Source: CAYQEC01 sp964569015 (lineage in GTDB: Bacteria > Actinomycetota > Acidimicrobiia > Spongiisociales > UBA5794). Taken from it: a stretch of 25,664 nucleotides of DNA. Shown piece after piece: positions 1 to 6,642 of the stretch. The stretch is taken from contig CAZMSN010000029.1 of assembly GCA_964569015.1 (NCBI GenBank), positions 1 to 25,664 on the forward strand, read 5' to 3'. Position 1 is the first letter of the stretch. Each line of letters opens with the position of its first letter. The translations under genes were made by a program, and so were the position numbers. The notes under the pieces were generated by a model, which did no database searches, was not told where the DNA came from, and worked only from the letters and a program-made list of their open reading frames with translations.

Positions 1-55
1 GTGCAAAGAGGGCGATCACCACGAGCAATCGCGATCGTTTCGCAAATGAACTCAT
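1..55 (-). CDS. N-terminus of a secreted or membrane protein, cut by the window edge
   Basis: The minus strand has an ATG at 55 preceded by GGAGG with an 8-nt spacer, a convincing ribosome site. The 18 visible residues begin MSSFAKRSRLLVVIALFA: a positively charged start followed by a hydrophobic run, as in a Sec signal peptide or membrane anchor. The gene continues past base 1, so family and function cannot be read. It is divergent from the aromatic operon at 448. Confidence 0.6.
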   Translation of the reverse strand, partial: MSSFAKRSRLLVVIALFA

Positions 56-447
56 AAGGGGTGCCTCCAAAGGTGTTCCTTCTTTTCCGTCGTGCCTTTA
101 CATGTTCGGCACCGAAACAAGCTATACGACTCGAGGACCGAAATCGGACGGATTCGCCTTCCGATCTCCGGTCCCGCCGGCCGAAGCCGGCAGCAGTCGC
201 GTCGCTTGCTCCGCATCAATGACCCGTCACACCGATGGGTCGCATCCAAGGATAGCGTTCGCGGGTGGCAGAAGTCTCGCGCGAGTCTCCCTTCCCGTCG
301 CGCCTAGACGGTTTCTGCTGACTCCTCGCATGGTGCAGTGGCGTTGTGCCGGCCCTCCGGGGCACGCGGCACAGGATCCCTCGGCGTAGCCCGCGAGGCG
401 ATTGTCGTATTGCGTTGTGGGCCGATGCCCGGTAGGTTGACGACGCG
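56..447. other. Divergent intergenic region with two hairpins
   Basis: I see no credible gene in these 392 nt. There is an imperfect long hairpin (GGACCG 135-140 with CGGTCC 169-174, inside it ATCGGA 143-148 with TCCGAT 160-165), followed directly by GCCGGC-CGAA-GCCGGC at 176-191. Neither is followed by a T-run, so they are not ordinary terminators. The right end carries the promoter of the leader peptide. The promoter of the minus-strand gene at 55 should also lie here, but I could not fix it. Confidence 0.5.
410..438 (+). promoter_or_regulatory. Candidate promoter of the aromatic leader transcript
   Basis: TTGCGT (410-415), a 17-nt spacer and TAGGTT (433-438) fit a sigma-70-type promoter with the actinobacterial TANNNT -10. 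The leader ATG starts 9 nt after the -10 box and no Shine-Dalgarno precedes it, so the transcript may begin at or within a few bases of the start codon. The -35 match is only moderate. Confidence 0.45.
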
Positions 448-516
448 ATGACGAACGGTTTCTACTTCGCGTATTCCTTTACCGGGCTGTCGGCCCGGGT
501 GGAGGACACGCGGTAG
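448..516 (+). CDS. Phe/Tyr-rich attenuator leader peptide
   Basis: A 22-codon frame beginning ATG-ACG-AAC-GGT contains the run NGFYFAYSF, that is three Phe and two Tyr within seven residues (codons at 460-480), and stops at TAG 514-516. It lies 88 nt upstream of a DAHP-synthase/chorismate-mutase gene and is followed by a strong hairpin with a broken T-run (541-574). This is the architecture of ribosome-mediated attenuation by aromatic amino acids. Inside the frame, CCGGGC (482-487) can pair with GCCCGG (493-498). A ribosome stalled on the Phe/Tyr codons would melt this and free 496-500 to pair with 542-546 in the terminator arm. No Shine-Dalgarno is visible; the message may be leaderless. Composition and position are seen in the sequence, while the regulatory logic is inferred from known trp/phe-type leaders. 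Confidence 0.8.
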   Translation: MTNGFYFAYSFTGLSARVEDTR

Positions 517-540
517 CCGAAGCCGCAAGCGAAAGCCCCC

Positions 541-574
541 AACCCGAAGCCGGCAGAGGCTTCGGGTTTCTTCG
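541..574 (+). terminator. Attenuator terminator upstream of the DAHPS/CM gene
   Basis: AACCCGAAGCC (541-551) and GGCTTCGGGTT (558-568) form a perfect 11-bp stem with loop GGCAGA, followed by TCTTCG, so the T-run is short and interrupted. The segment CCGAAGCC is duplicated just after the leader stop codon (517-524) and could compete for the 3' arm (558-565), giving a second alternative fold. The structure lies between the leader peptide and the Shine-Dalgarno (AGGAG 594-598) of the next gene. Confidence 0.75.
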
Positions 575-604
575 TGCCCGGGGCCGACGCCACAGGAGAT
601 CATC

Positions 605-1696
605 ATGAGCGACGACCGACCGGAACCGATCCTCAAGAGCCATCGTCGTCCCGACGTGGACACCACGGTGTTCGCCGTCGGCAACGTCAAGTTCGGCGAT
701 GGCTCCTATCCGGTGATTGCAGGGCCCTGCGCCGTCGAGAGCGAAGGTCAGATCATGGAGGTGGCGCGGGTCGCCGCCGCGGCGGGGGCCTCGATGTTGC
801 GTGCCGGGACCTTCCACGCCGAGACCTCGCCCTACTCCTTCAAGGGCATGGGCCGCGACGGGCTGTGGCTGCTCGAGAAGGCCGGCCACGAGACGGGTCT
901 CCCCATCGTCACCGAGGTCATCGAGCCCGGGCACGTCGAGATCGTCGCCGAACACGTCGACATGATCGAGGTCGGTCCCGACAACATGCAGAACTTCGTG
1001 CTGCTGCGCGACGCGGGCCGAGCCGGTAAGCCCGTGATGCTCCATCGGGCCGCCGCAGCGACCATCGACGAGTGGCTGATGGCCGCCGAGTACATCCTCG
1101 CCGAGGACAACCAGCAGGTGCTGCTGTGCGAGCGGGGAAGCCGCACGTTCGATCCCCGCACCTCCGATTCTCTCGACATCACCGCCATCCCCGTCGTGCA
1201 GAGGCTCTCTCACCTCCCGGTGGTGATCGATCCGGCCCCGGCGATGGCAGGCGGCAATCTGATGCGCCCACTCGCTCTGGCGGGGAGATCGGCCGGCGCC
1301 GACGGGCTCCTGGTGGCGGTTCACCCCGATCCGGCGCGGGCTCTCGCCGGGAACGGCAACCAGCTCGACCTCGACGCCTTCGAGAGCCTCATGGAGGATC
1401 TCGGGATCCCGTCGCTGCGGGACGAGATCGATCGGATCGATCGCCAGCTCGTCAAGCTGGTGGGGCGCAGGCTCCAGAGCTCGATCGAGATCGCCCGCGT
1501 CAAGGCAGTCCGCGGCCTCAGCATGCGGTCGCCCGACCGAGAAACCGAGCTCGTCAAGGAAGCCCGGGAGGACGCCGTCGCTCTCGGCGTCGACCCCGAC
1601 TACATCGAGGAGTTGATGACCCTGGTGCTCGATCACAGTCGGGCCGCTCAAGAGGAGGCGATCGAAGCCGATCGCCGGGCGGCGACCGAGGAATGA
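605..1696 (+). CDS. DAHP synthase-like (type I beta) / chorismate mutase fusion, synthase active site degenerate
   Basis: The 363-residue protein has a DAHP-synthase-fold domain (about 22-265) and a C-terminal AroQ chorismate mutase (about 270-352). Start ATG 605 has AGGAG 6 nt upstream. The synthase half aligns without gaps to the I-beta family (IAGPC at 39-42, TSPYSF 74-79, NMQNF 127-131, CERGSRTF 175-182), but key residues are replaced. The KPRTS motif reads HAETS (H71, E73), the GAR arginine is D126, the LKRG lysine is H147, the metal-ligand histidine of DPSH is P212, the metal-ligand glutamate before HP is A238, and the aspartate of SDG is G249. Only the metal cysteine C42 is kept. The mutase half keeps R272, R289, K300, R312, E313 and Q349 (E. 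coli R11, R28, K39, R51, E52, Q88). I infer an active chorismate mutase carrying an inactive, perhaps allosteric, DAHPS fold; annotation as a working DAHP synthase is doubtful. Expression is probably set by the upstream attenuator. Confidence 0.9.
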   Translation: MSDDRPEPILKSHRRPDVDTTVFAVGNVKFGDGSYPVIAGPCAVESEGQIMEVARVAAAAGASMLRAGTFHAETSPYSFKGMGRDGLWLLEKAGHETGLPIVTEVIEPGHVEIVAEHVDMIEVGPDNMQNFVLLRDAGRAGKPVMLHRAAAATIDEWLMAAEYILAEDNQQVLLCERGSRTFDPRTSDSLDITAIPVVQRLSHLPVVIDPAPAMAGGNLMRPLALAGRSAGADGLLVAVHPDPARALAGNGNQLDLDAFESLMEDLGIPSLRDEIDRIDRQLVKLVGRRLQSSIEIARVKAVRGLSMRSPDRETELVKEAREDAVALGVDPDYIEELMTLVLDHSRAAQEEAIEADRRAATEE

Positions 1697-2310
1697 GTTC
1701 CCCGCTCGTCGTCGCCGGCACGGATGGAGTAGCCCGGTGTGGGTGGGGTGCCTCTACCGAGGACTACCGGCCGTACCACGACGACGAGTGGGGGCTTCCC
1801 GTCGGCGACGACCGAGTCCTCTTCGAGATGCTGTGCCTCGAAGGATTCCAGGCGGGCCTGACCTGGCTGACGATTCTGCGCCGCCGGGCGGCCTTCCGGG
1901 CTGCCTTTCACGGATTCGACATCGAGGCGGTGGCGGCCGTGACGGATGCCGACGTCGCCCGCCTCCTCCAGGACGAGGGGATCATTCGCCACCGGGGGAA
2001 GATCGAGTCGGCGATCAACAATGGTGCCCGGGCACTCGAGGTGATCGACGCAGTGGGCTCGTTGGGGGCGCTGGTGTGGAGCTACGAGCCCGACCCCGAT
2101 CACCGTGTCGTCGACACCGCCACCCCCGAGTCGACCGCTCTCGCCAAAGACCTCAAGCGGCGTGGGTTCACGTTCGTCGGTCCCACCACGGTCTATGCCT
2201 TCATGCAGGCGGTGGGGATCGTCAACGATCACGATCCCGGGTGCGATGCCTACGCCAGAGTCGAGGCAGCCCGGGCCGATTTCGCCCGACCGGTGCGGCG
2301 GGACCTCTGA
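1693..2310 (+). CDS. tag: DNA-3-methyladenine glycosylase I
   Basis: This 205-residue protein excises 3-methyladenine from alkylated DNA. Zinc ligands typical of Tag are present: C16, H29, H180 and C184 (NDHDPGC). The catalytic/base-binding segment LEGFQAGLTW (49-58) carries the family glutamate E50, and FVGPTTVYAFMQAVG (161-175) is the second signature. Length matches the family. Its ATG overlaps the TGA of the preceding DAHPS/CM gene (ATGA at 1693-1696), so it is probably translated by coupling and falls under the same aromatic attenuator, an unexpected partner for a repair gene. Downstream it converges on the O6-methylguanine methyltransferase gene, so two alkylation-repair genes are tail to tail. 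Confidence 0.93.
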   Translation: MSSPLVVAGTDGVARCGWGASTEDYRPYHDDEWGLPVGDDRVLFEMLCLEGFQAGLTWLTILRRRAAFRAAFHGFDIEAVAAVTDADVARLLQDEGIIRHRGKIESAINNGARALEVIDAVGSLGALVWSYEPDPDHRVVDTATPESTALAKDLKRRGFTFVGPTTVYAFMQAVGIVNDHDPGCDAYARVEAARADFARPVRRDL

Positions 2311-2387
2311 GCGCTCGCTTCCCTTCTCACGTTCCCCCTGTCGACGGCCGAATCGAGTTCCTCTTCTCTTCCCCTCGTCGAGGGAGG

Positions 2388-2440
2388 ACCGGCGAGGCGC
2401 CACCGGAGGAGGCGGCGCCACCGTAGGTGGCGTTCGAGCC
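2388..2440. repeat. Dispersed 53-bp stem-loop repeat, copy 1
   Basis: These 53 bp match 9040-9092 at 48 positions without gaps. The repeat ends in a perfect hairpin, CGCCACC-GTA-GGTGGCG (2416-2432). It lies between the convergent tag and ogt genes, where it could also terminate either transcript, although no T-run follows. I read it as a REP-like intergenic element. Confidence 0.75.
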
Positions 2441-2447
2441 CGTGGCT

Positions 2448-2948
2448 TCAGACGGCGAGGGCACGCTCGTGTTGGAGGAGCCAGCGCTTGGCGTCGAGTC
2501 CCCCGGCGAACCCGGCGAGCGACCCGTCGCCGGCGACGACCCGGTGGCACGGCAACACCATCGGCACCGGGTTGCGCCCGATCGCGGTGCCGATCGCTCG
2601 GGCGGCGCCGGGGCGGCCGAGGCGGCGGGCCTGCTCGCCGTAGGTGGCGGTGGAGCCGAACGGGATTTCAGCGAGGGCTCGCCAGGCGGCCACCCGGAAG
2701 TCGGTACCGCGCAGATCGAGGGGGAGGTCGAAGGAGGTGCGGGAGCCTGCGAAGTACTCGTCGAGCTGTGCCACGGCCGCGGCGATCACCGGATGCCGGA
2801 GGTCGGGGTCGGGCTCTGACTCCGGCAGCGCAAGCCGGGCAGGGTCGTCGTCGGGCCACAGAATCGCTCGTAGGCCACGGTCGGTGGCGACGATCGTCAG
2901 GTCGCCCAAGGGCGAGGCCATCACGGCGGAGTGGTGCCGGTCGGTCAT
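2448..2948 (-). CDS. ogt: Methylated-DNA--protein-cysteine S-methyltransferase
   Basis: The protein transfers the methyl group of O6-methylguanine to its own cysteine, directly reversing the lesion. The suicide-site motif is VLPCHRVV with C134. The preceding GRPGAARAIGTAIGRNP (111-127) is the DNA-binding helix region with the arginine finger, and the N-terminal RNase H-like half (1-75) is present, giving 166 residues, normal for Ogt/MGMT. I chose ATG 2948 (MTDRHHS) because GAAAGGA lies 8 nt upstream; an upstream in-frame start at 2978 lacks such a site. It is divergent from phoH and convergent with tag. Confidence 0.93.
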   Translation of the reverse strand: MTDRHHSAVMASPLGDLTIVATDRGLRAILWPDDDPARLALPESEPDPDLRHPVIAAAVAQLDEYFAGSRTSFDLPLDLRGTDFRVAAWRALAEIPFGSTATYGEQARRLGRPGAARAIGTAIGRNPVPMVLPCHRVVAGDGSLAGFAGGLDAKRWLLQHERALAV

Positions 2949-3188
2949 GTCAGGAGTCCTTTCGCGGCGACGGCCCACAACCGCCGTCTGGCGGCGCCTC
3001 GGAACGTTGCCATGCCGACAGTCTGTCAGATCGGAGCGGAGTATCGAACGGCGACGATCCAGATGCCCGATGCTCGAATCTGTTCCGCCACGGGCGGAAT
3101 GGCCCTGTCGGCGGCGAGAAGGGGTCCTTGCTTTTCGCGCTCTCGATAGTCAGTCTGACGCTCCAGCAGTCGAGAGGAGCCCGGCACG

Positions 3189-4502
3189 GTGAACGGCAAG
3201 GCCTATGTCCTCGACACATGCGTCTTGCTGGCCGATCCGCATTGTGTGTTCCGCTTCGATGAGCACGACGTCGTGCTGCCTCTTGCCGTCGTCGAGGAGC
3301 TGGATCGCCAGAAGAGCCGGCTCGACGAGATCGGCGCCAACGCCCGTTCCGCCATTCGCACCCTCGAGGAGTTGGGAGCCTCCAAACCCGGGGGGCTGTC
3401 GCAGCCACGGGCCTTCGAAGGGGGAGGGTCGCTGCGGATCGAGCTGAACAGCACTTGCTCGGATCGATTGCCCGAGGTGCTGGACGCCTCCACCCCCGAC
3501 CACCGCATCCTCTCGACCTGCCTCAACCTGATCGATTCCGGTCGGGCGACCGTGCTCGTCACCCGCGATGCCGCCCTGCGGATCAAGGGCGCCCAGCTCG
3601 GTGTCGAAGTCGAGGACTACCGGGCAGACACGGTCCAGGTGGACGAGTGGTACTCCGGAGTCACCGAGCTGAGTGTCGATTCCGGGACCATCGATCGCCT
3701 CTACGCCGAGAGCAAGCTCGAACTCCCCGAGCCCGAGCTGCTCGTCAATCAGTTCTGCATCCTCCACGGCACCGGATCCCAATCGGCGGTGGCCCGCGTA
3801 ATGGAGTCCGGGGCGCAGGCGTCCCTGGCCCGCGTGTCCGGAACGCGGCATGCCTTCGGGGTCGAGTCCAAGAACGTGCGCCAGGCCTTTGCCCTCGACC
3901 TGATGCTCGACCCCGAGATCTCGGCTGTGAGCCTGATGGGGACGGCGGGAACCGGCAAGACATTCCTCGCCCTGGCGGCGGCCCTCGAGCAGACGCTCGA
4001 GCAGAACCGCTATCGGCGGGTCTCGGTCTACCGGCCGCTGGTGGCGGTCGGTCGCCAGGAGCTCGGGTTTCTCCCCGGCGACCTCGACGAGAAGCTGGAG
4101 CCCTGGATGGCGGCGGTCCACGACAACCTCTATGCCCTGTTCTCGGGAGCGGACACGAGGGAAGCTCACGACGCCGTCGACGAGCTGCTGGAGCGCGACG
4201 TGCTCGAGATGGGGGCGATCACCTACCTGCGAGGACGATCGATCACCGGCGAGTTCGTGATCATCGACGAGGCGCAGAACCTGGAGCTGCCGACCCTCAA
4301 GGTGATCCTCACCCGGATGGGTACCGACTCCAAGGTGGTCTTCTGCGGCGATCTCACCCAGGTCGACAACCCGTACGTCTCCCCATTCGGCGGATTGGCG
4401 GCGCTGATCGAGAAGATGAAGGGCCACCGCTTGTTTGGCCATGTCACGCTGGAGCGGTCGGTGCGAAGCCCCCTGGCCGAGCTGGCGGTGAGCCTCCTCT
4501 GA
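3189..4502 (+). CDS. PIN domain-PhoH ATPase fusion (PhoH2 type)
   Basis: The 437-residue protein joins an N-terminal PIN nuclease (about 4-150) to a C-terminal PhoH ATPase (about 225-435). PIN acidic residues are visible at D9 (YVLDTCVLL), E37, D104 (TPDHRIL) and D127 (TRDAAL). The ATPase has Walker A GTAGTGKT (251-258) and Walker B VIIDEAQ (357-363). Characterised actinobacterial PhoH2 proteins unwind and cleave RNA, and the same activity is a reasonable inference here. Start is GTG 3189 with GAGAGGAG 9-10 nt upstream. The HIT gene follows 23 nt downstream but seems to have its own promoter. The upstream region shared with ogt holds a TTCCGCC-ACG-GGCGGAA hairpin (3083-3099). Confidence 0.92.
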   Translation: MNGKAYVLDTCVLLADPHCVFRFDEHDVVLPLAVVEELDRQKSRLDEIGANARSAIRTLEELGASKPGGLSQPRAFEGGGSLRIELNSTCSDRLPEVLDASTPDHRILSTCLNLIDSGRATVLVTRDAALRIKGAQLGVEVEDYRADTVQVDEWYSGVTELSVDSGTIDRLYAESKLELPEPELLVNQFCILHGTGSQSAVARVMESGAQASLARVSGTRHAFGVESKNVRQAFALDLMLDPEISAVSLMGTAGTGKTFLALAAALEQTLEQNRYRRVSVYRPLVAVGRQELGFLPGDLDEKLEPWMAAVHDNLYALFSGADTREAHDAVDELLERDVLEMGAITYLRGRSITGEFVIIDEAQNLELPTLKVILTRMGTDSKVVFCGDLTQVDNPYVSPFGGLAALIEKMKGHRLFGHVTLERSVRSPLAELAVSLL

Positions 4503-4513
4503 TCCGGAGACGG

Positions 4514-4525
4514 TAACCTCGGCTC
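4514..4525 (+). promoter_or_regulatory. Candidate leaderless promoter of the HIT gene
   Basis: TAACCT (4514-4519) lies 6 nt before ATG 4526. No Shine-Dalgarno is at usable distance: GGAG of the phoH end is 17 nt away. This spacing suggests a leaderless transcript. The -35 region is poor. Confidence 0.4.
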
Positions 4526-4948
4526 ATGGCATCGATTTTCACCAAGATCATCGACGGCGACCTGCCGGCGAGGTTCGTCTGGAAGGACGATCGGTGTGTG
4601 GCGTTTCTCTCCGTTGCTCCGGTCGCTCCAGGTCACACCCTCGTCGTGCCGCGGACAGAGGTCGACCACTGGATCGATCTCGACGCCGATGTCCTGGCGC
4701 ACCTGACGGAGGTGTCGCGCACGATCGGTCTTGCTCTCCAGCACGGTTTCAACCCGGTCAAGATCGGCGTGATGATCGCCGGGCTCGAGGCACCCCATGC
4801 CCATATTCACCTCGTGCCCATCAGCTCTGAGGGCGATCTGCGTTTCGAGAACGAAGACCGGAATCCCGATCCGGCCGCTCTCGACGCGGCGGCCGAGACG
4901 ATCCGGGCGTCGCTGCGTGAACTGGGACACGGCGAGTTCGTCGCGTAG
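4526..4948 (+). CDS. HIT-family hydrolase
   Basis: A 140-residue histidine-triad protein with the signature HAHIHLVP (H91, H93, H95). HIT proteins hydrolyse or transfer nucleoside phosphates (purine nucleoside phosphoramidates, dinucleotides). The N-terminal IFTKIIDGDLPA and GHTLVVPR (36-43) are typical of the Hint branch. Length is normal and the protein should be cytosolic. Start ATG 4526 fits the TAACCT box 6 nt upstream. It follows phoH closely, but the link may be only positional. Confidence 0.9.
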   Translation: MASIFTKIIDGDLPARFVWKDDRCVAFLSVAPVAPGHTLVVPRTEVDHWIDLDADVLAHLTEVSRTIGLALQHGFNPVKIGVMIAGLEAPHAHIHLVPISSEGDLRFENEDRNPDPAALDAAAETIRASLRELGHGEFVA

Positions 4949-5387
4949 GCCGCCGGATGATCTCCGAGACGCTGTCAACGGGGACTCAAGTTCCAACGCA
5001 GCAGATACCGATAGGGATGGGGAGGATTGCGAGGCAGATCGCGGACCTACAGAACCCGTCGGCGTGGTATGGCAACGGACCGGCGGGTTCTGTCACGTGT
5101 GGGGAGGCAGCGAACCTCGACGATTGAGGCTCGGTTCGTCTCGACCTTCCCGTTCGGCAGTGGCTACGCCGGTCGCCCCCGGGTTGGTCGTGAGTCACCT
5201 CACCACGGTGCCGATGACTCGCCGAGGTCGATCACGGATGTGTTCCTCTGCCATCACGGCCGGGCTACGCCCGGCTAACTTGCCGAGGGTGACGCCACAA
5301 GAGCACCGAGGGAGCACCAGGGGCCGCTCTCGGGTAGGCGCATCGGTCCGTGCCGGTTCCCGCCTCGCCGCAGAGCGGATCCGTCTC
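4949..5387 (+). other. Hairpin-rich non-coding region before the MFS gene
   Basis: I find no convincing gene in these 439 nt but several strong stems. ACAGAACCCG (5049-5058) pairs perfectly with CGGGTTCTGT (5084-5093) and can extend by four more pairs. GCGAACC and GGTTCGT at about 5110-5139 form a second stem, with an alternative CCTC/GAGG inside. GTGAG-TCAC-CTCAC lies near 5190-5203, and GCCGGGC-TAC-GCCCGGC at 5259-5275. None is followed by a T-run. It may be a structured 5' leader of the exporter gene or a small RNA; I match it to no known riboswitch class. Confidence 0.45.
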
Positions 5388-6632
5388 ATGTTCAGCTCGC
5401 GCGGGCCCGGCTTCCGAAGGCTCGCACAGTCCCATGCCGGTTCGACCGGTGGGGACACCCTGGTGGCGATGGCACTGGCGGGAACCCTGTTCTTCTCGGT
5501 GCCCTCCTCCGAAGCTCGCGAGAACGTCGCCCTCTACCTCCTCATCACCTTGGCTCCTTTCGCCGTGATCGGCCCATTCCTCGGGGGCGTCTTCGAGCGT
5601 TTCCCCGCCGCCTACCGCGGTGGCCTGGTGCTCAGCGCATCGCTGCGCGCGGTGCTGGCGGTGGCGATGATGATCTGGGTCGATTCGTTCGCGCTCTTCC
5701 CGATGGCCTTTCTGCTGCTCGTGCTGTCGCGATTTCACGGCATCGCCCGCAGCAGCGTGCTCCCGGTCGTCCTGGAGGAGCGCCGCGACCTCATTGCGGG
5801 GAACGCCCAGCTCGCCAAGGTGGGGGTGGTCAGCAGCGCCGTGGTTCTTCCGGCCGGCGCCGTCAGCGTCGTCCTGGAATGGCCTTGGTTCGCCTTGGTG
5901 TTCGCCGCTGCCGCGTTCTTCGCGTCGGCGGTGAGCGCCTTCGGGCTTCCCAAACTCCAGGTGAGGCGCAGGGCGCGGCGCTCGCGGCGCGAGCGCCGGG
6001 TCGTCGCTACTCCCCGCTCGGTGAGGCTCGCCCGGTTTGCCACCGCGGCCGTGCGCTTCCTCAACGGGTTCCTGCTGCTGCTGGTCACGTTCGCCTTCCA
6101 CGGCGAAGCCGGATTCCTCGACTTCGGCGCCCTGCTCGGTGCCGCGGGACTCGGGTACTTCGTAGCTGCGTTCGTGACCCCGATCCTCGATCGGCACATC
6201 TCGGAGGAGCCGATGGTTGTTGCCGGGCTCGCGATCGAAGCTGGGGCGGCGTTCGTCGCCGCCCAGGTGTTCGGGTTGCCGGCGGCGGCGGCCTTGGCCG
6301 GTGCCGCCGGATTCGCTTGGGGCACTGCCAAGTTCGGCTTCGACGGCCTGTTGCAGTCGACGGTGCCCGTCGAGTCACGGGGTCGTGCCTTCACCAACTC
6401 CGAGACCTTCTTCCAGTTCGCTTGGGTTCTCGGAGCTCTCATCCCGGTGGTGCCGGTGGTGCCGATCGGATTCGGGCTCACCGCGGCCGGAATCGCAGCA
6501 CTGGTCATCCAGGTCGTCTATGTGTCGGTTGTGCTCATCCCGGTGGTGGGCCACCGGCGAGAGAGTCGAGATGACTTGACGCCGCCCGAGCTGGAGGCGG
6601 ATCCGACCAAGACCCTGTGGGACCTGATGTAG
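5388..6632 (+). CDS. MFS transporter, probable drug or metabolite exporter
   Basis: From ATG 5388 the protein has 414 residues and about 12 hydrophobic segments, split by a basic central loop RRRARRSRRERR (residues about 191-202), the usual cytoplasmic loop between the two six-helix halves. The pattern resembles MFS_3 / EntS-like exporters; the substrate cannot be read. The frame stays open far upstream (to 4797), but the hydrophobic protein begins at MFSSRGPG, so upstream codons are unlikely to be used. There is no clear Shine-Dalgarno before 5388, so the start is uncertain. The stop lies 10 nt from the stop of convergent hflX, with no terminator between. Confidence 0.8.
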   Translation: MFSSRGPGFRRLAQSHAGSTGGDTLVAMALAGTLFFSVPSSEARENVALYLLITLAPFAVIGPFLGGVFERFPAAYRGGLVLSASLRAVLAVAMMIWVDSFALFPMAFLLLVLSRFHGIARSSVLPVVLEERRDLIAGNAQLAKVGVVSSAVVLPAGAVSVVLEWPWFALVFAAAAFFASAVSAFGLPKLQVRRRARRSRRERRVVATPRSVRLARFATAAVRFLNGFLLLLVTFAFHGEAGFLDFGALLGAAGLGYFVAAFVTPILDRHISEEPMVVAGLAIEAGAAFVAAQVFGLPAAAALAGAAGFAWGTAKFGFDGLLQSTVPVESRGRAFTNSETFFQFAWVLGALIPVVPVVPIGFGLTAAGIAALVIQVVYVSVVLIPVVGHRRESRDDLTPPELEADPTKTLWDLM

Positions 6633-6642
6633 GCCGCCGCGC

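Noticed and set aside
479..1651. A 390-residue open frame on the minus strand opposite the DAHPS/CM gene
   Set aside because: It is a shadow frame of GC-rich coding DNA: the plus-strand protein is clearly homologous to known families, while this one is low-complexity His/Asp/Gly-rich with no domain.
605..1696. Pseudogene status of the DAHPS/CM gene
   Set aside because: There are no stops or frameshifts, the mutase residues are intact, the Shine-Dalgarno is good and an attenuator is present. The losses are confined to catalytic positions.
3050..3095. LexA/SOS box before ogt or phoH (CGAATCTGTTCC)
   Set aside because: The half-sites are 2 nt too close and imperfect compared with the CGAAC-N4-GTTCG consensus.
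3150..4442. A 430-residue open frame on the minus strand opposite phoH
   Set aside because: It is the mirror of the PIN-PhoH gene with no recognisable motif or ribosome site.
5049..5093. Possible T-box element (GTGGTA within a hairpin)
   Set aside because: The conserved T-box antiterminator sequence is not matched, no stem I specifier is visible, and the downstream gene is an exporter rather than a synthetase or amino acid gene.
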